Assembly: GCA_965371855.1 (NCBI GenBank)
Contig: CBDUZZ010000001.1
Coordinates: forward strand, 1-64,000
Direction: 5' to 3'
DNA from: JAADEM01 sp965371855
GTDB lineage: Bacteria; Bacteroidota; Bacteroidia; Bacteroidales; Marinilabiliaceae
DNA length: 64,000 bases
Below, in pieces: positions 1 through 8,935 of this stretch (position 1 is its first letter; each line of letters starts with the position of its first letter). A program made the translations under genes and the position numbers. The notes under the pieces are model-generated. The model ran no database searches, was not told the DNA's origin, and saw nothing but the letters and a program-made list of their open reading frames with translations.

Positions 1-79
1 TATTGTTTTACACCTCTAATATACTTATTATTAACTATTTAAACAAGGTTTCTTTAAGTTGTTATTGAAGATAAATCGC

Positions 80-271
80 TCAATTAAGGTAACATCCATT
101 GTTGCCAATAGTTCCATAAAATTTAATCTCAAAAGGTTCATTTACAGCAATATTTTGAGGTATTTGAATACTTTCAACTTTAATTAAAAAAGACTCATAA
201 TCAGGTTCTTGCTCCTTTTCACAAGAACAAACAAGCAAAAAAGTACTAAGGATAAAAAGAATATTTTTCAT
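80..271 (-). pseudogene. Truncated small lipoprotein
   Basis: The 63-residue reading frame starts with a lipoprotein signal (hydrophobic stretch ending Val-Cys-Ser-Cys, mature part beginning Cys-Glu-Lys) and continues with a short beta-rich segment ending GNNGCYLN. It stops abruptly after a Gly-Cys-Tyr motif where one would expect the protein to continue. In another frame, directly downstream, about 15 more codons (RFIFNNNLKKP and so on) read open, which hints at a frameshift near position 83. It is the last gene of a minus-strand lipoprotein block. No function can be assigned. The truncation is an inference from the abrupt end, not proven. Confidence 0.45.
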
Positions 272-336
272 ATAGGTATTTTTTTAGATGTTTTTCTGCC
301 TGCTTGAATTTAGCATGTTGGCAGCAAGCTTTTAGT

Positions 337-741
337 CTATTTAGCTGTGACATAGTGCTTGATAACAGTATTATCCTTTTTTATAAATTCCAACACGAAA
401 GTATCATTCATATCTGGAGTAAATTTGTATTGAATTTTCTGTGGAACTGCATACCACAGGCAAGGCATATCAGTTTGAGTCTTTCCAAATGCTTTTATTA
501 GGATCTTATTGTCATATCTATCAGAAAGTAATATACCCACATAGTCACAACTACTTGAGCGTGGACAATAGACATCAATTATTAGTTTTTGATTCACATC
601 AACAATATTTGCACCTTTAACTTCTAGTATGTCCCAATGAACTAACCCTTCTGGTGTTTGTAAAGAAAATTCAATTATTTCAGTCTTTTCACAGCTAATA
701 AAAGTTAGTGTCATTAATAATATCAATACTACTTGTTTCAT
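337..741 (-). CDS. Hypothetical lipoprotein
   Basis: The protein is about 134 residues, with a typical lipoprotein signal (MKQVVLILLMTLTFISC, then Glu-Lys). The mature part looks beta-rich and contains two close cysteines (SSSCDYVG) plus a third (MPCLWY). An ATG two codons upstream, at 747, could equally be the start; I chose the one that begins the signal peptide. It lies in a row of unrelated small lipoproteins on the same strand, probably anchored in the outer or inner membrane. I do not recognise the family. Confidence 0.6.
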   Translation of the reverse strand: MKQVVLILLMTLTFISCEKTEIIEFSLQTPEGLVHWDILEVKGANIVDVNQKLIIDVYCPRSSSCDYVGILLSDRYDNKILIKAFGKTQTDMPCLWYAVPQKIQYKFTPDMNDTFVLEFIKKDNTVIKHYVTAK

Positions 742-765
742 AACCATTTGTTTTGAGGTTGTGTT

Positions 766-1665
766 TTATTCAAGAGTTATATCCTTTATCATAAGTAACT
801 TACCTAACCAAATTTGTCCATTACCTTGTAAAACATCTTTTTTCTCAACTTGAAAACTAAGTCCTGGGTATGTAAAAGTAGCTTTATACTTACCTGGTAC
901 TACTTCTTCAAAATTGTTATAGTTTAAAATAATAGTTTTGCTTTGATTACTCTCAATAATTGACAACCAATCATTCTTCCACGAATTCCAAGGCTCAGGC
1001 CGAATCGCCTCTGTTTTGTGAGTGTAAGCTTCATGATTTGTTAAATCTCTGATAAATAATCCATTTGTGAAATAATGAAATAAGTTTATTCCCATTTTAT
1101 CCGGGTCTAAATAGTAGTAATTGAAAGAATCATTGTTTTTTAAAGTCAATTCAACTATTACATTATTTGAAGATAAATACTGAACTGATTCAATTTCACA
1201 ACTTAATCCGGCATGAAATTGATTATACTTTTTTAAAGCTTCAATGATTCTATCGTCTTCACGTGAGTCAGGTAAAAAATTACCTAGTGTGTCAATGATT
1301 TGTATAAAACTTATTGGAATAATATAACCTCCTAAAGACGAAGGATGTGTGTGTATTACAGGGCCAGTAGGTAGAAACGATGAATATCTAGGTAATGTCT
1401 GGCCATTATATATTTCTTCTCTATTTGCAAAAACTTTAAATTTCCCAATACTTTCAATATCGTCAGCAAATGATTTGTTATCTTTCATATATATCAAGTG
1501 AGTTGAATAATCATAGTACTCAATGTCATAATGACTTAATACAACCTCTTCATTTGCTACAATACAAAATCCATCTGTTAATCCTTTGATAGAATCAATT
1601 TCATTTTTCTCACATCCAATGATTAGAGAAACAAAAAAAAGTAAAAATACGTTTGTTGTTTTCAT
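766..1665 (-). CDS. Hypothetical lipoprotein, about 299 residues
   Basis: A lipoprotein signal (MKTTNVFLLFFVSLIIGC, then Glu-Lys-Asn) is followed by a roughly 280-residue soluble domain. The ATG at 1665 is preferred over one seven codons upstream because it begins the signal peptide directly. The mature part has a mixed pattern with an apparent beta-sandwich segment towards the end (NYNNFEEVVPGKYKATFTYPG), the kind of Ig-like fold used to state tolerated ranges of surface proteins. No catalytic motif was recognised. It sits 18 to 63 bases from its neighbours in the same minus-strand block. Confidence 0.6.
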   Translation of the reverse strand: MKTTNVFLLFFVSLIIGCEKNEIDSIKGLTDGFCIVANEEVVLSHYDIEYYDYSTHLIYMKDNKSFADDIESIGKFKVFANREEIYNGQTLPRYSSFLPTGPVIHTHPSSLGGYIIPISFIQIIDTLGNFLPDSREDDRIIEALKKYNQFHAGLSCEIESVQYLSSNNVIVELTLKNNDSFNYYYLDPDKMGINLFHYFTNGLFIRDLTNHEAYTHKTEAIRPEPWNSWKNDWLSIIESNQSKTIILNYNNFEEVVPGKYKATFTYPGLSFQVEKKDVLQGNGQIWLGKLLMIKDITLE

Positions 1666-1728
1666 TTGTTTTAAATTTTTATCCAAATAACATCAACTAA
1701 ATCATCATTTTAATTTTTTATAAAAGGA

Positions 1729-2238
1729 TCAAAGCTCCACCTTAGCTATCTCTATAAGATCAACTAACATTGCACTTGACATAAATCCTCCTGAATTTAT
1801 CTGAAGAATTAAACTATTTCCTGCCGGGCAACTTAATGTATCGTTACTAATATAATTTGTCCACGAAGTTTCAGAAACCGAAATATAAATACTGCCTGAT
1901 TCGTTTTTCTTGTGTAAGGATACTGAGCCTCCATTTGATAAGTTCTTTCCCCAGCATTTAAGTACAACACTACAATCTTCTGTCAGTGGGACAGTTTTAA
2001 AATATGCATGTGGTATGACACAACCGCCAGAAACGAAGAGCGAATTGTTTCCGCCTGATGCCGGAGCATCCTTAATAATATCATTCTTACCAATACCTAT
2101 CCACCCTATAGTATCAGAGGGTAATTCGAAAGAGTTGAAATAGAGGCGATCAGCAGTACTATCCACCTCAAAATCTTTTTCACAGGATAGAACTGAGAAA
2201 ATGATTAATAGTATGGTAAAAAAATATAAAGGTTTCAT
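1729..2238 (-). CDS. Hypothetical lipoprotein with jelly-roll-like domain
   Basis: The 169-residue protein has a lipoprotein signal ending LSC, then Glu-Lys-Asp. The mature domain contains the phrase RLYFNSFE, later GGNNSLFVSGGCVIPHAYF and TSWTNYISNDTLSCPAG, the rhythm of carbohydrate-binding-module-like beta-sandwiches in which a described object is followed by strands and a final LIEIAKVEL strand. This fold reading is an inference from pattern only. It ends 10 bases from the next gene upstream, the LVIVD lipoprotein, and the two are probably co-transcribed. Confidence 0.6.
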   Translation of the reverse strand: MKPLYFFTILLIIFSVLSCEKDFEVDSTADRLYFNSFELPSDTIGWIGIGKNDIIKDAPASGGNNSLFVSGGCVIPHAYFKTVPLTEDCSVVLKCWGKNLSNGGSVSLHKKNESGSIYISVSETSWTNYISNDTLSCPAGNSLILQINSGGFMSSAMLVDLIEIAKVEL

Positions 2239-2248
2239 TATTCTCTTT

Positions 2249-3535
2249 TTAGTCTACAACCGGAATATGGCTTATCTCAAAGATATTATTAATATCCGAA
2301 TAGTCATATTGATAAAAGCCGTCATCTCCAATCATAAACAGATGGTCGTCAAAAGGTATAACGTCATAAGCCTTGATATCACTGAACGAAGCAACTTCCC
2401 GTTGGTCTATCATCGACAGGTCGGAGATATCAAAAATACGCAGTCCTTTATTGCCGTCACACAGAAATAGTATATCATCGTCTACTCCCAGACCGTATGG
2501 TTCTGTCATATCGTATGAATAGGCCAGCGTTGCCTGGTCATAATCCTGACTGAGAGTTAAAACGTCCAGTCGATTAACATTTCGTCCGCACTCGTTACCG
2601 GCACGCAGAGTAACATAAGCAATATGATTTTGCACAACAACAGGGTCGCAGCTGTAGATATGAGAGAAACTGGTTTTAAACTGAGGATTCTTTGGGTCGC
2701 CCAGTGAGTATATCAGCATTCCTGAGCGGGTGCCAATAAAAATATGATCATCCAAAATGAAAATTGTTTCAACATCATTATTTATAAATGGTTCATTTAT
2801 CAATTCCGGCTTATCAGCTTCGTCTACATCGAATATATGAAACTTACTGTTATCAACAGCATACAGGTATTTACCATTTAGTCCGAAACGTGCCATTGAG
2901 CCGCCAATACCGAATGATGAACCAGAGCCTGCTGCCGAATTAAATGATGAAGAGCCACCAAACTCCATTGATTTATCAAACCAACCAGCTCTGTATACAG
3001 GAAAACGACGGTTTTCAATGCGATTCCTAACCATCTTTATCTCCCAGTCAACCACAACGCCCTTTGATTCATCTATCTGGTCTATAAGGAGCTCTTCATT
3101 TGTCAATGGAGGCAGTGTATATGGAAATACATCTTTCACCCGTGCCACTTCATGTGGGTTGCTTATATCAGATATATCAATGGCCACAAGGTCGATATAA
3201 CTGTCGGCATACAGTATATCTCCTTTTATTGCAATATCCATATTGCCTGGGATTTTAATAAAACCCCGATTAACGGGTTCTGCCGGGTCGCGGTTATCAA
3301 TGATATGTATCCCTTTCAGCTCTTCGTTAATAAATATATATCCATCTTTAAAGTATAACTTACCGGGGTTTTTCAATGGTTCAGTGGGGTTTACATTCAC
3401 AGACAGTCTGAACTGTTCATAGCTCATATAAACAGGTACGTTCCGGTAATCTTTTTCGTAAATAATGTCCTGACACGAAAAAGATATTACAATTAACAAC
3501 AGAGTAGTTACAGTAGTTATAAAATTTGTTTTCAT
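2249..3535 (-). CDS. LVIVD-repeat beta-propeller lipoprotein
   Basis: The 428-residue lipoprotein (signal ending ISFSC) contains repeated units of the type GIHIIDNRDPAEP, LVAIDISDISNP, KFHIFDVDEADKP, GMLIYSLGDPKNP and GLRIFDISDLS, spaced roughly 40 to 60 residues apart. This is the LVIVD repeat, which folds as a beta-propeller and is common in surface lipoproteins of Bacteroidota. A Gly/Ser-rich insert lies near residues 195-215 (SMEFGGSSSFNSAAGSGSS). No enzyme activity is implied; a binding or scaffold role is likely. It is 7 bases from the upstream barrel gene, so the two are likely in one transcript. Confidence 0.85.
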   Translation of the reverse strand: MKTNFITTVTTLLLIVISFSCQDIIYEKDYRNVPVYMSYEQFRLSVNVNPTEPLKNPGKLYFKDGYIFINEELKGIHIIDNRDPAEPVNRGFIKIPGNMDIAIKGDILYADSYIDLVAIDISDISNPHEVARVKDVFPYTLPPLTNEELLIDQIDESKGVVVDWEIKMVRNRIENRRFPVYRAGWFDKSMEFGGSSSFNSAAGSGSSFGIGGSMARFGLNGKYLYAVDNSKFHIFDVDEADKPELINEPFINNDVETIFILDDHIFIGTRSGMLIYSLGDPKNPQFKTSFSHIYSCDPVVVQNHIAYVTLRAGNECGRNVNRLDVLTLSQDYDQATLAYSYDMTEPYGLGVDDDILFLCDGNKGLRIFDISDLSMIDQREVASFSDIKAYDVIPFDDHLFMIGDDGFYQYDYSDINNIFEISHIPVVD

Positions 3536-3542
3536 AGTCGTA

Positions 3543-4301
3543 TTATTTAAAAATTATTCCAATATCTATGGATAAACGGTTGTACTGGTAATCGAGTGAA
3601 TATCCGTTATCGCCATAATATCCTATTTTGTGATAGCGATATCCTACTCCCAGACCAAATCCGAAATTATCACTTATCATCACATTAAATCCAATCCCCG
3701 GGTTTATTAAAAATCCACCATGGGGCGAGAGCTCCATCTGTTTGTATGCTGGCCACGGAGCTATAGATGATACAGGATCATAATACACAGGTGTTTCCGT
3801 CTGGATAGATTCATTTGCAGCAAACAGATATCCACATTTAAGATATACAAAAGGTGAAAAGCGGGTGTTTCGGAATCGATATTCAAAATTGGCAAATGCC
3901 GGGATAAATGTTGTCTCTTTATAGTACTCCATACCTGCGCCTATTCCTGCTGAAATATTGTTATATACTGAGTGGTTATACGAAACCTGAAATGCGACAG
4001 GGGCAGGCTCTTCATTGCCTCTGTTTCCTATAAGAACAGTAGTTCCAACTCTAAAGAAGTTATTAAACTCAAGCGGGCTTGTTGCACCTGTTGCCTTGTA
4101 GATAATAGTATCAATATCCTGACGATTATACACAAATATGTTGCCGGCTGAACGTATTTTTATCAAATCCTGGTTTTCTGTATAAATGATTTTGCCTTTT
4201 ATTACACTTCCATTATTCAGGTAGATGTACTGTTTCTGGGCATTCAGAAGGGTTGTTCCTGTTGCAATGAACAGGAGCAGAGCCATTAATGTTTTTTTCA
4301 T
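3543..4301 (-). CDS. Outer-membrane beta-barrel protein
   Basis: From the ATG at 4301 the protein has a signal peptide (MKKTLMALLLFIATGTTLLNAQ) and 252 residues. Residues about 25-65 form a small module (YIYLNNGSVIKGKIIYTENQDLIKIRSAG) seen at the front of many Bacteroidota barrel proteins. The rest alternates polar and aromatic residues (FEYRFRNTRFSPFVYLKCGYLF, GFGLGVGYRYHKIGYYGDNGY) and ends with a strand finishing in Phe-Lys, typical of 8-stranded OmpA/OmpW-like barrels. The upstream ATG at 4343 would add 14 residues without a signal function and is rejected. Substrate unknown. Confidence 0.75.
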   Translation of the reverse strand: MKKTLMALLLFIATGTTLLNAQKQYIYLNNGSVIKGKIIYTENQDLIKIRSAGNIFVYNRQDIDTIIYKATGATSPLEFNNFFRVGTTVLIGNRGNEEPAPVAFQVSYNHSVYNNISAGIGAGMEYYKETTFIPAFANFEYRFRNTRFSPFVYLKCGYLFAANESIQTETPVYYDPVSSIAPWPAYKQMELSPHGGFLINPGIGFNVMISDNFGFGLGVGYRYHKIGYYGDNGYSLDYQYNRLSIDIGIIFK

Positions 4302-4346
4302 AGAACTTTTGTTTAGGTAAATAATTAAGTGTATTGTTAGCAAAAG

Positions 4347-5024
4347 TTATTCCACAACTATCTTAATAATATCTGGTTCACTAGCCTCGAACAAACCTGT
4401 TTCATAGAAATAATTTGCCATCTGTAGAGCATCTCCTTTTGAATCTTTGTCAGCGTATAATGAATACCAATCATTCATAAATTGATTCTGTTCTCTAATC
4501 TTGGTATTTGTTTCAACAATTGTCTTGTTTAAATGTGATATATCATTAGGGTCTTTTACTTTTACAAAAAAGATATTGCTGTAACTATTCACACAAAGTT
4601 CTCCGATAGTTTCCCATATCAGGTTTGTACAGTCATCTGTTTGAGTTGTATAATGAGCATAATCTATGATTGGATTTTGCTCTACATCGTTAAGTATCCA
4701 TGCTATTTCACTACAACTACATGTCCTATTCAGTCTTAATCCTAAATATTTGTATCTGTAATTACTATTCTTGAAAATCTCAAAATCGTAGTTTTGGTCA
4801 ATATAATCCTTTGATTTAATAAAATCTATTATCGAATTATCTGTATTACTTGAATCACTGCCTATCAAGATGTAATCATCTGACATTTCACCTAAAGAAT
4901 ATGACTCGTTATTGTAATATTTGAAATCTGTATAACGGCAAGGAAGTTCATCAATTTTCACATTTTTCTCACATCCCAAAATAAATATAAATAGTAATCC
5001 TAGCAGAAGAGTATTGTTTTTCAT
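4347..5024 (-). CDS. Hypothetical lipoprotein, 225 residues
   Basis: A lipoprotein signal (MKNNTLLLGLLFIFILGC, then Glu-Lys-Asn-Val) precedes a soluble domain with several cysteines: LPCRYTD near residue 28, CSCSEIAW near 102-104, DDCTNLIWE and LCVNSYSN. The final third (VKVKDPNDISHLNKTIVETNTKIREQNQF) reads like a recurring Bacteroidota lipoprotein segment in which an aspect such as NDISHLNK comes before a long helix. I do not recognise a named family. It is probably the first gene of the minus-strand lipoprotein block. Confidence 0.6.
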   Translation of the reverse strand: MKNNTLLLGLLFIFILGCEKNVKIDELPCRYTDFKYYNNESYSLGEMSDDYILIGSDSSNTDNSIIDFIKSKDYIDQNYDFEIFKNSNYRYKYLGLRLNRTCSCSEIAWILNDVEQNPIIDYAHYTTQTDDCTNLIWETIGELCVNSYSNIFFVKVKDPNDISHLNKTIVETNTKIREQNQFMNDWYSLYADKDSKGDALQMANYFYETGLFEASEPDIIKIVVE

Positions 5025-5193
5025 AATCTTAAATTTGTCGTTATCATAATGATGAATACTATTCTATATTGGTTGCGCCATAATTTTTGCTAACAATATA
5101 TTTGGGTTTAATAGCTGTTATTTACTTTTATGATGATGATATTGTCAAAAGGTTGCGTTGGGGATTAATATTTTTTCAAAAGATAAATTTTGG

Positions 5194-5201
5194 TATCTTT
5201 G
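5194..5201 (+). promoter_or_regulatory. Bacteroidota-type -7 promoter element before pyrK
   Basis: The octamer TATCTTTG matches the TAnnTTTG -7 consensus of Bacteroidota primary sigma factor promoters. It lies 38 bases before the pyrK start codon and outside any gene. A clear -33 partner was not seen; a T-rich run lies roughly 20 bases upstream. Confidence 0.6.
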
Positions 5202-5238
5202 AAAATTAAATGAATGTTACAAATGTAAACATATTTTT

Positions 5239-6024
5239 ATGTCCGGAATATTGATAAAAAAATATATTGATGATTTTGCTGTTGTTGAAAACATAAGGCT
5301 TAATCCGGAATATGTTGTTCTAACCCTTCAACTCGACAGAAAATTGCCTGAAATGTATCCCGGACAGTTTGTGGAGGTTAAGGTGGATAACGGTCCAAAT
5401 ACTTTTCTTCGCCGACCTATTTCTATTCATGATGTGGATGAGCAAAAGAGCCGTATAAAGCTATTAATTCAGGAGATAGGTGAGGGTACAAGATTGATGG
5501 GCAGGTTGCAAAAAGGTGACAAATTGAACTTAGTTTATCCTCTTGGCAACTCATTTTCAGAACCTCAAACAAAAGAAATTTTACTGGTAGGAGGTGGGTG
5601 TGGTGTTGCTCCGCTTCTATTTCTGGGCAGAAGGTTAAAAGAGAAAGGGATAATCCCGCGATTTCTGCTTGGAGCACGTGATAAGAGCGGACTGATAGCG
5701 CTGCAGGAGTATGAGCATGTGGGAGAGGTTAATGTTACTACAGAAGATGGCTCGATGGGGACAAAAGGTTTTGTTATTCATCACCCTTTGATGCGTACAG
5801 ACTCGCCGGTATATAACCATATTTATACATGTGGTCCGGATGCTATGATGCGTGTTGTTGCCAAATATGCAAAAAATCATAATATTAAATGTGAAGTGTC
5901 ACTCGAAAACCATATGGCATGCGGGATAGGAGCCTGTTTGTGTTGTGTTACTGATACTGTGGAAGGCCATAAATGTACTTGTACTGATGGTCCTGTTTTT
6001 GATTCAACTTATTTGAAATGGTAG
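5239..6024 (+). CDS. pyrK: Dihydroorotate dehydrogenase B, electron transfer subunit PyrK
   Basis: PyrK passes electrons from dihydroorotate, oxidised by PyrD, to NAD+ in the fourth step of UMP synthesis. The 261-residue protein has an FAD-binding barrel with RRPIS at residues 58-62, a nucleotide-binding loop GGGCGVAPL at about 118-126, and a C-terminal [2Fe-2S] cluster site formed by C228, C233, C236 and C248 (or C246). Length is normal for the family. Its last 7 bases overlap the start of pyrD, which points to translational coupling of the two subunits. Confidence 0.95.
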   Translation: MSGILIKKYIDDFAVVENIRLNPEYVVLTLQLDRKLPEMYPGQFVEVKVDNGPNTFLRRPISIHDVDEQKSRIKLLIQEIGEGTRLMGRLQKGDKLNLVYPLGNSFSEPQTKEILLVGGGCGVAPLLFLGRRLKEKGIIPRFLLGARDKSGLIALQEYEHVGEVNVTTEDGSMGTKGFVIHHPLMRTDSPVYNHIYTCGPDAMMRVVAKYAKNHNIKCEVSLENHMACGIGACLCCVTDTVEGHKCTCTDGPVFDSTYLKW

Positions 6025-6932
6025 ATTTAACTGTAGATTTAAACGGATTAAAGCTGAAGAATCCGGTAATGACTGCCTCAGGGACATTTGGGTACGGTCA
6101 GGAGTATATGGACTTTTTTGATATCTCCCGGTTGGGGGGTATTATTGTTAAAGGAACAACGCTTAACCACCGCGAAGGAAATCCCTATCCTCGTATGGCG
6201 GAGACACCGCAGGGGATGCTTAATGCTGTAGGATTGCAGAATAAAGGCATTGACTATTTTATATCAGATATCTATCCGCAGATAAAGGATTACGACACCA
6301 ATATGCTGATAAATGTATCGGGTTCAACGGTAGAGGAGTATGAGGAGGTAGCATGCAGGGTTAATGAGCTTGAGAATATTCCCGGCATTGAACTGAATAT
6401 CTCTTGTCCTAATGTGAAGGAGGGGGGTATGGCATTCGGAACTAGTTGCCCATCGGCTGTTGCTGTTGTTAATGCTGTGCGTAAGGTTTATAAAAAACAT
6501 CTGATGGTGAAGCTGTCGCCCAATGTTACAAATATTGCTGAAATTGCCCATGCTGTTGAACAGGAGGGGGCTGATTCGGTTTCGCTAATTAACACTCTAC
6601 TTGGCATAGCTATTGATGCTGAGAGTCGCCGTCCGCTTTTATCTACAATTACAGGCGGATTGTCAGGACCGGCCGTTAAACCTATAGCCCTGAGGATGGT
6701 ATGGCAGGTATCACAAGCAGTAAAAATTCCGGTTGTAGGACTGGGAGGCATAATGACCGCTACTGATGCAGTTGAATTCTTACTTGCAGGAGCATCAGCA
6801 ATACAGATAGGTACAGCTAATTTTATTGATCCGCTGGTATCTGTTAAGGTCATTGATGGGATAGAGGCTTATTGTGAAAAACATGGATTCTCTTCACCAA
6901 CTGAATTGATTGGTGCAATGATAACAGATTAA
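6018..6932 (+). CDS. pyrD: Dihydroorotate dehydrogenase B, catalytic subunit PyrD
   Basis: This is the FMN-containing catalytic subunit of class 1B dihydroorotate dehydrogenase. Residues 127-140 (NISCPNVKEGGMAF) include Cys130 at the catalytic-base position used by class 1B enzymes, where quinone-linked class 2 enzymes have Ser. Other marks are VKLSPNV for FMN contact and the C-terminal phosphate-binding GLGGIMTATDAVEFLLAGASAIQIGTA segment. At 304 residues it is full length. The paired pyrK directly upstream confirms the NAD-dependent heterotetrameric type. Confidence 0.96.
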   Translation: MVDLTVDLNGLKLKNPVMTASGTFGYGQEYMDFFDISRLGGIIVKGTTLNHREGNPYPRMAETPQGMLNAVGLQNKGIDYFISDIYPQIKDYDTNMLINVSGSTVEEYEEVACRVNELENIPGIELNISCPNVKEGGMAFGTSCPSAVAVVNAVRKVYKKHLMVKLSPNVTNIAEIAHAVEQEGADSVSLINTLLGIAIDAESRRPLLSTITGGLSGPAVKPIALRMVWQVSQAVKIPVVGLGGIMTATDAVEFLLAGASAIQIGTANFIDPLVSVKVIDGIEAYCEKHGFSSPTELIGAMITD

Positions 6933-6947
6933 GTTTTTTTATAGATT

Positions 6948-6968
6948 GCCTGACTGTTGCAGGCAGGC
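6948..6968. repeat. Short hairpin repeat after pyrD
   Basis: The arms GCCTGACTG and CAGGCAGGC pair with one mismatch around a three-base loop, followed by a segment (CTTCACTTCGTTCACAATGA) of a kind often scattered between genes in this phylum. No T-run follows directly, so it is read as a dispersed repeat rather than a terminator. It fills part of the 139-base gap between pyrD and the next gene. Confidence 0.45.
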
Positions 6969-7071
6969 TTCACTTCGTTCACAATGACATTTTATGAATA
7001 TTTATAGAGTTTTCTTGCAAGTCCTAAATAACAGAACCCCTTTCTTTGTGTTACATGTGTAAACAATGATA

Positions 7072-8238
7072 TTAAACTGCTCTAATATTACCAGGATTGT
7101 TTTTAGGAAAAAGATTTATCACTGGTCTGAACTGACTGCGGACATATAGCCATCTGTCAGGATATTTGTTTAGCAACTGTAAAACTCTGCTTTGATGTTT
7201 CTTCAGTGCGTCCCGAATTGCCGGTGCTGTTATCGGCTGCTCCATTGCTTTTCCTACTCGTTCGCTACTTGGCTGTATATTTTGCAGAAGTAATTTTTGT
7301 GATGCATTTTCCAGTTTATCGAGTAGTAGAAAAGCTTTATCCATACGAGTGATTATTGTTTCTGTTTCGCTTTGTGGCGTTACTCTATTTGTTACGGAAG
7401 TTACATCTGTAAACTTAACGTAGAAACTTTCTATTATTACATCTTCACTGCTGTTTAATGGTGTCATCAATCTGGCTAGCTTTATTGCCTCTTCAAGTGC
7501 TTGCTTTAATGTTTTGTGTGAATAGCTATTTTCTGTCAACAATTTAAGTGCATCATCCCGGTAAACATAATTAACGCCATCTCTTTCGCCTATCTCATTA
7601 AGAGTTGCCTGTGCCCAATCTCTTTTCCACTCTGATAATCCTCTATTATTAGTTTTGTCTTGTCTGGTTGTGTGATAAACCAGCAGCTCTTTGACCTGTT
7701 GCTTGATATACTCCAGATTATGACGACTTATAGAAAGATTATCAAATGTTATCATGGCAAAATTAACTGCCAATATTCCTATGATACTTTTTTGTGAAGT
7801 GTCAATAGGAGTTGAGTCATGACTAATACCAAAGTTACTTTTGTCATTTCTGAAAAACAGATAGAAAACATCCGACAGAGTTCGGCCTGGGAGTTTAACT
7901 CTTACAACTAATATTAGGTATTTATCTTCATTAAACAGGGTAAGCTGGCCTATACTCTTCTCTTCATGTTTAGTGTAGAATGGTATTTGTTGATTCGTTA
8001 TCCATTGAAAATCGCTTTTGTGCTGCCTGGTTTTCAACAACTTGATTGATATTTCTTCAGATAACAGGAGCTCTTTCTTATCGTAATTATCTCCTTTTCT
8101 TAACCATTCAGCAGCAATCCAATCACTGTAATCTCCATCTCCTGCAATAAGCACAACTCTATCTATACCGGGCAGAAAGTTATTCCACAGCTCCGCCATC
8201 TCTTCCGGAATTGTTCGGTATATAAAGTCATCAGACAT
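7072..8238 (-). CDS. Uncharacterised protein, 388 residues, possible regulator
   Basis: The protein is soluble, with no signal peptide or membrane segment. Residues about 1-190 form a mixed alpha/beta part with strands (RVVLIAGDGDYSDWIAAEWL, KYLILVVRVKLPGRTLSDVFYLFF) that could be a sensor of the GAF kind. The middle is helical, and the C-terminal 60 residues (PAIRDALKKHQSRVLQLLNKYPDRWLYVRSQF) look like a compact helix-turn-helix-like unit. The domain reading is inference. The region upstream of its start carries AGTAAAAAGT direct repeats. I do not recognise a named family. Confidence 0.55.
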   Translation of the reverse strand: MSDDFIYRTIPEEMAELWNNFLPGIDRVVLIAGDGDYSDWIAAEWLRKGDNYDKKELLLSEEISIKLLKTRQHKSDFQWITNQQIPFYTKHEEKSIGQLTLFNEDKYLILVVRVKLPGRTLSDVFYLFFRNDKSNFGISHDSTPIDTSQKSIIGILAVNFAMITFDNLSISRHNLEYIKQQVKELLVYHTTRQDKTNNRGLSEWKRDWAQATLNEIGERDGVNYVYRDDALKLLTENSYSHKTLKQALEEAIKLARLMTPLNSSEDVIIESFYVKFTDVTSVTNRVTPQSETETIITRMDKAFLLLDKLENASQKLLLQNIQPSSERVGKAMEQPITAPAIRDALKKHQSRVLQLLNKYPDRWLYVRSQFRPVINLFPKNNPGNIRAV

Positions 8239-8266
8239 AGAATAGGGCTAATTAAGCAATAAAATT

Positions 8267-8313
8267 AGTAAAAAGTTAGATAAAATTAAGTAAAAAGTCA
8301 AGTAAAATAAAGT
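8267..8313. repeat. Short AT-rich direct repeats (AGTAAAAAGT)
   Basis: The decamer AGTAAAAAGT occurs exactly at 8267-8276 and 8289-8298, with a variant (AGTAAAATAAAGT) from 8301 and a further near copy (AGTAAAAAG) at 8451. They lie in the 230-base divergent gap between the 388-residue gene and the 149-residue gene. They could be regulator binding sites, but low complexity in such AT-rich DNA is an alternative. Confidence 0.4.
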
Positions 8314-8468
8314 TATAATTAAGTCATAAGGTTTTGTTTAGTTTTAATTAAGCAGTGCATAAACCACTTAATATATTATAAAACAGTGTGATAAACACTA
8401 TAAATTTGAATATTGCTTATGTGAAAACAGATAAATTTAATTACAAATTAAGTAAAAAGATAATTGAT

Positions 8469-8837
8469 ATGTTACACTTTGATGAACTTATTGAGAAGCT
8501 TGCCGACTGGTTTATGGATTTTTTTCTTGACCCGGTATATGTTGTAGAAACAACAAGTGGTAGGATTGAGGTTGTTTCGATGAACAATCAGATGTTTGAG
8601 CCGGTTATGGCAATAAACGATAAGGATATGACTATATTCTCTGATGTTGGCTATACAGTTACTTCTTTGGCAGAAAACCTATCGGCTATTGTTACTTCCG
8701 GTATCAAAAAAACAGCTCTTCTTACCAGAGCTGTTGCACATTGTTACAACAATATATCAACAAGAGTTACTCTGTTTGATAATGTAAGTGATTACCGGAA
8801 TTTTTGTGTAGTATACCCAAAATGGCTGACAGGATAG
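8469..8837 (+). CDS. Hypothetical protein, about 122 residues
   Basis: I place the start at the ATG at 8469 (MLHFDELIEKLADWF), which follows an A-rich stretch; an in-frame ATG at 8388 would add 27 weakly protein-like residues. The product is a small soluble protein with an N-terminal amphipathic helix, a few strands (YVVETTSGRIEVVSMNNQMF) and a helical centre. It is divergent from the 388-residue gene at 7072. No family recognised. Confidence 0.45.
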   Translation: MLHFDELIEKLADWFMDFFLDPVYVVETTSGRIEVVSMNNQMFEPVMAINDKDMTIFSDVGYTVTSLAENLSAIVTSGIKKTALLTRAVAHCYNNISTRVTLFDNVSDYRNFCVVYPKWLTG

Positions 8838-8935
8838 CAGTTGATTATTTTTGATTATTTGATAGAAGATTTACTAAGTTAATTTAACTTAGTAATTATT
8901 TCATTAATATCTGTATTAATCATGGTGCTTGACTA

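Noticed and set aside
6948..6968. Hairpin after pyrD as terminator
   Set aside because: No T-run follows the stem; it is followed by a dispersed-repeat sequence.
7072..7110. NNPGNIR-like tail of the 388-residue protein as a phage RNNNP domain
   Set aside because: Only a few residues at the very C-terminus; the rest of the domain is absent.
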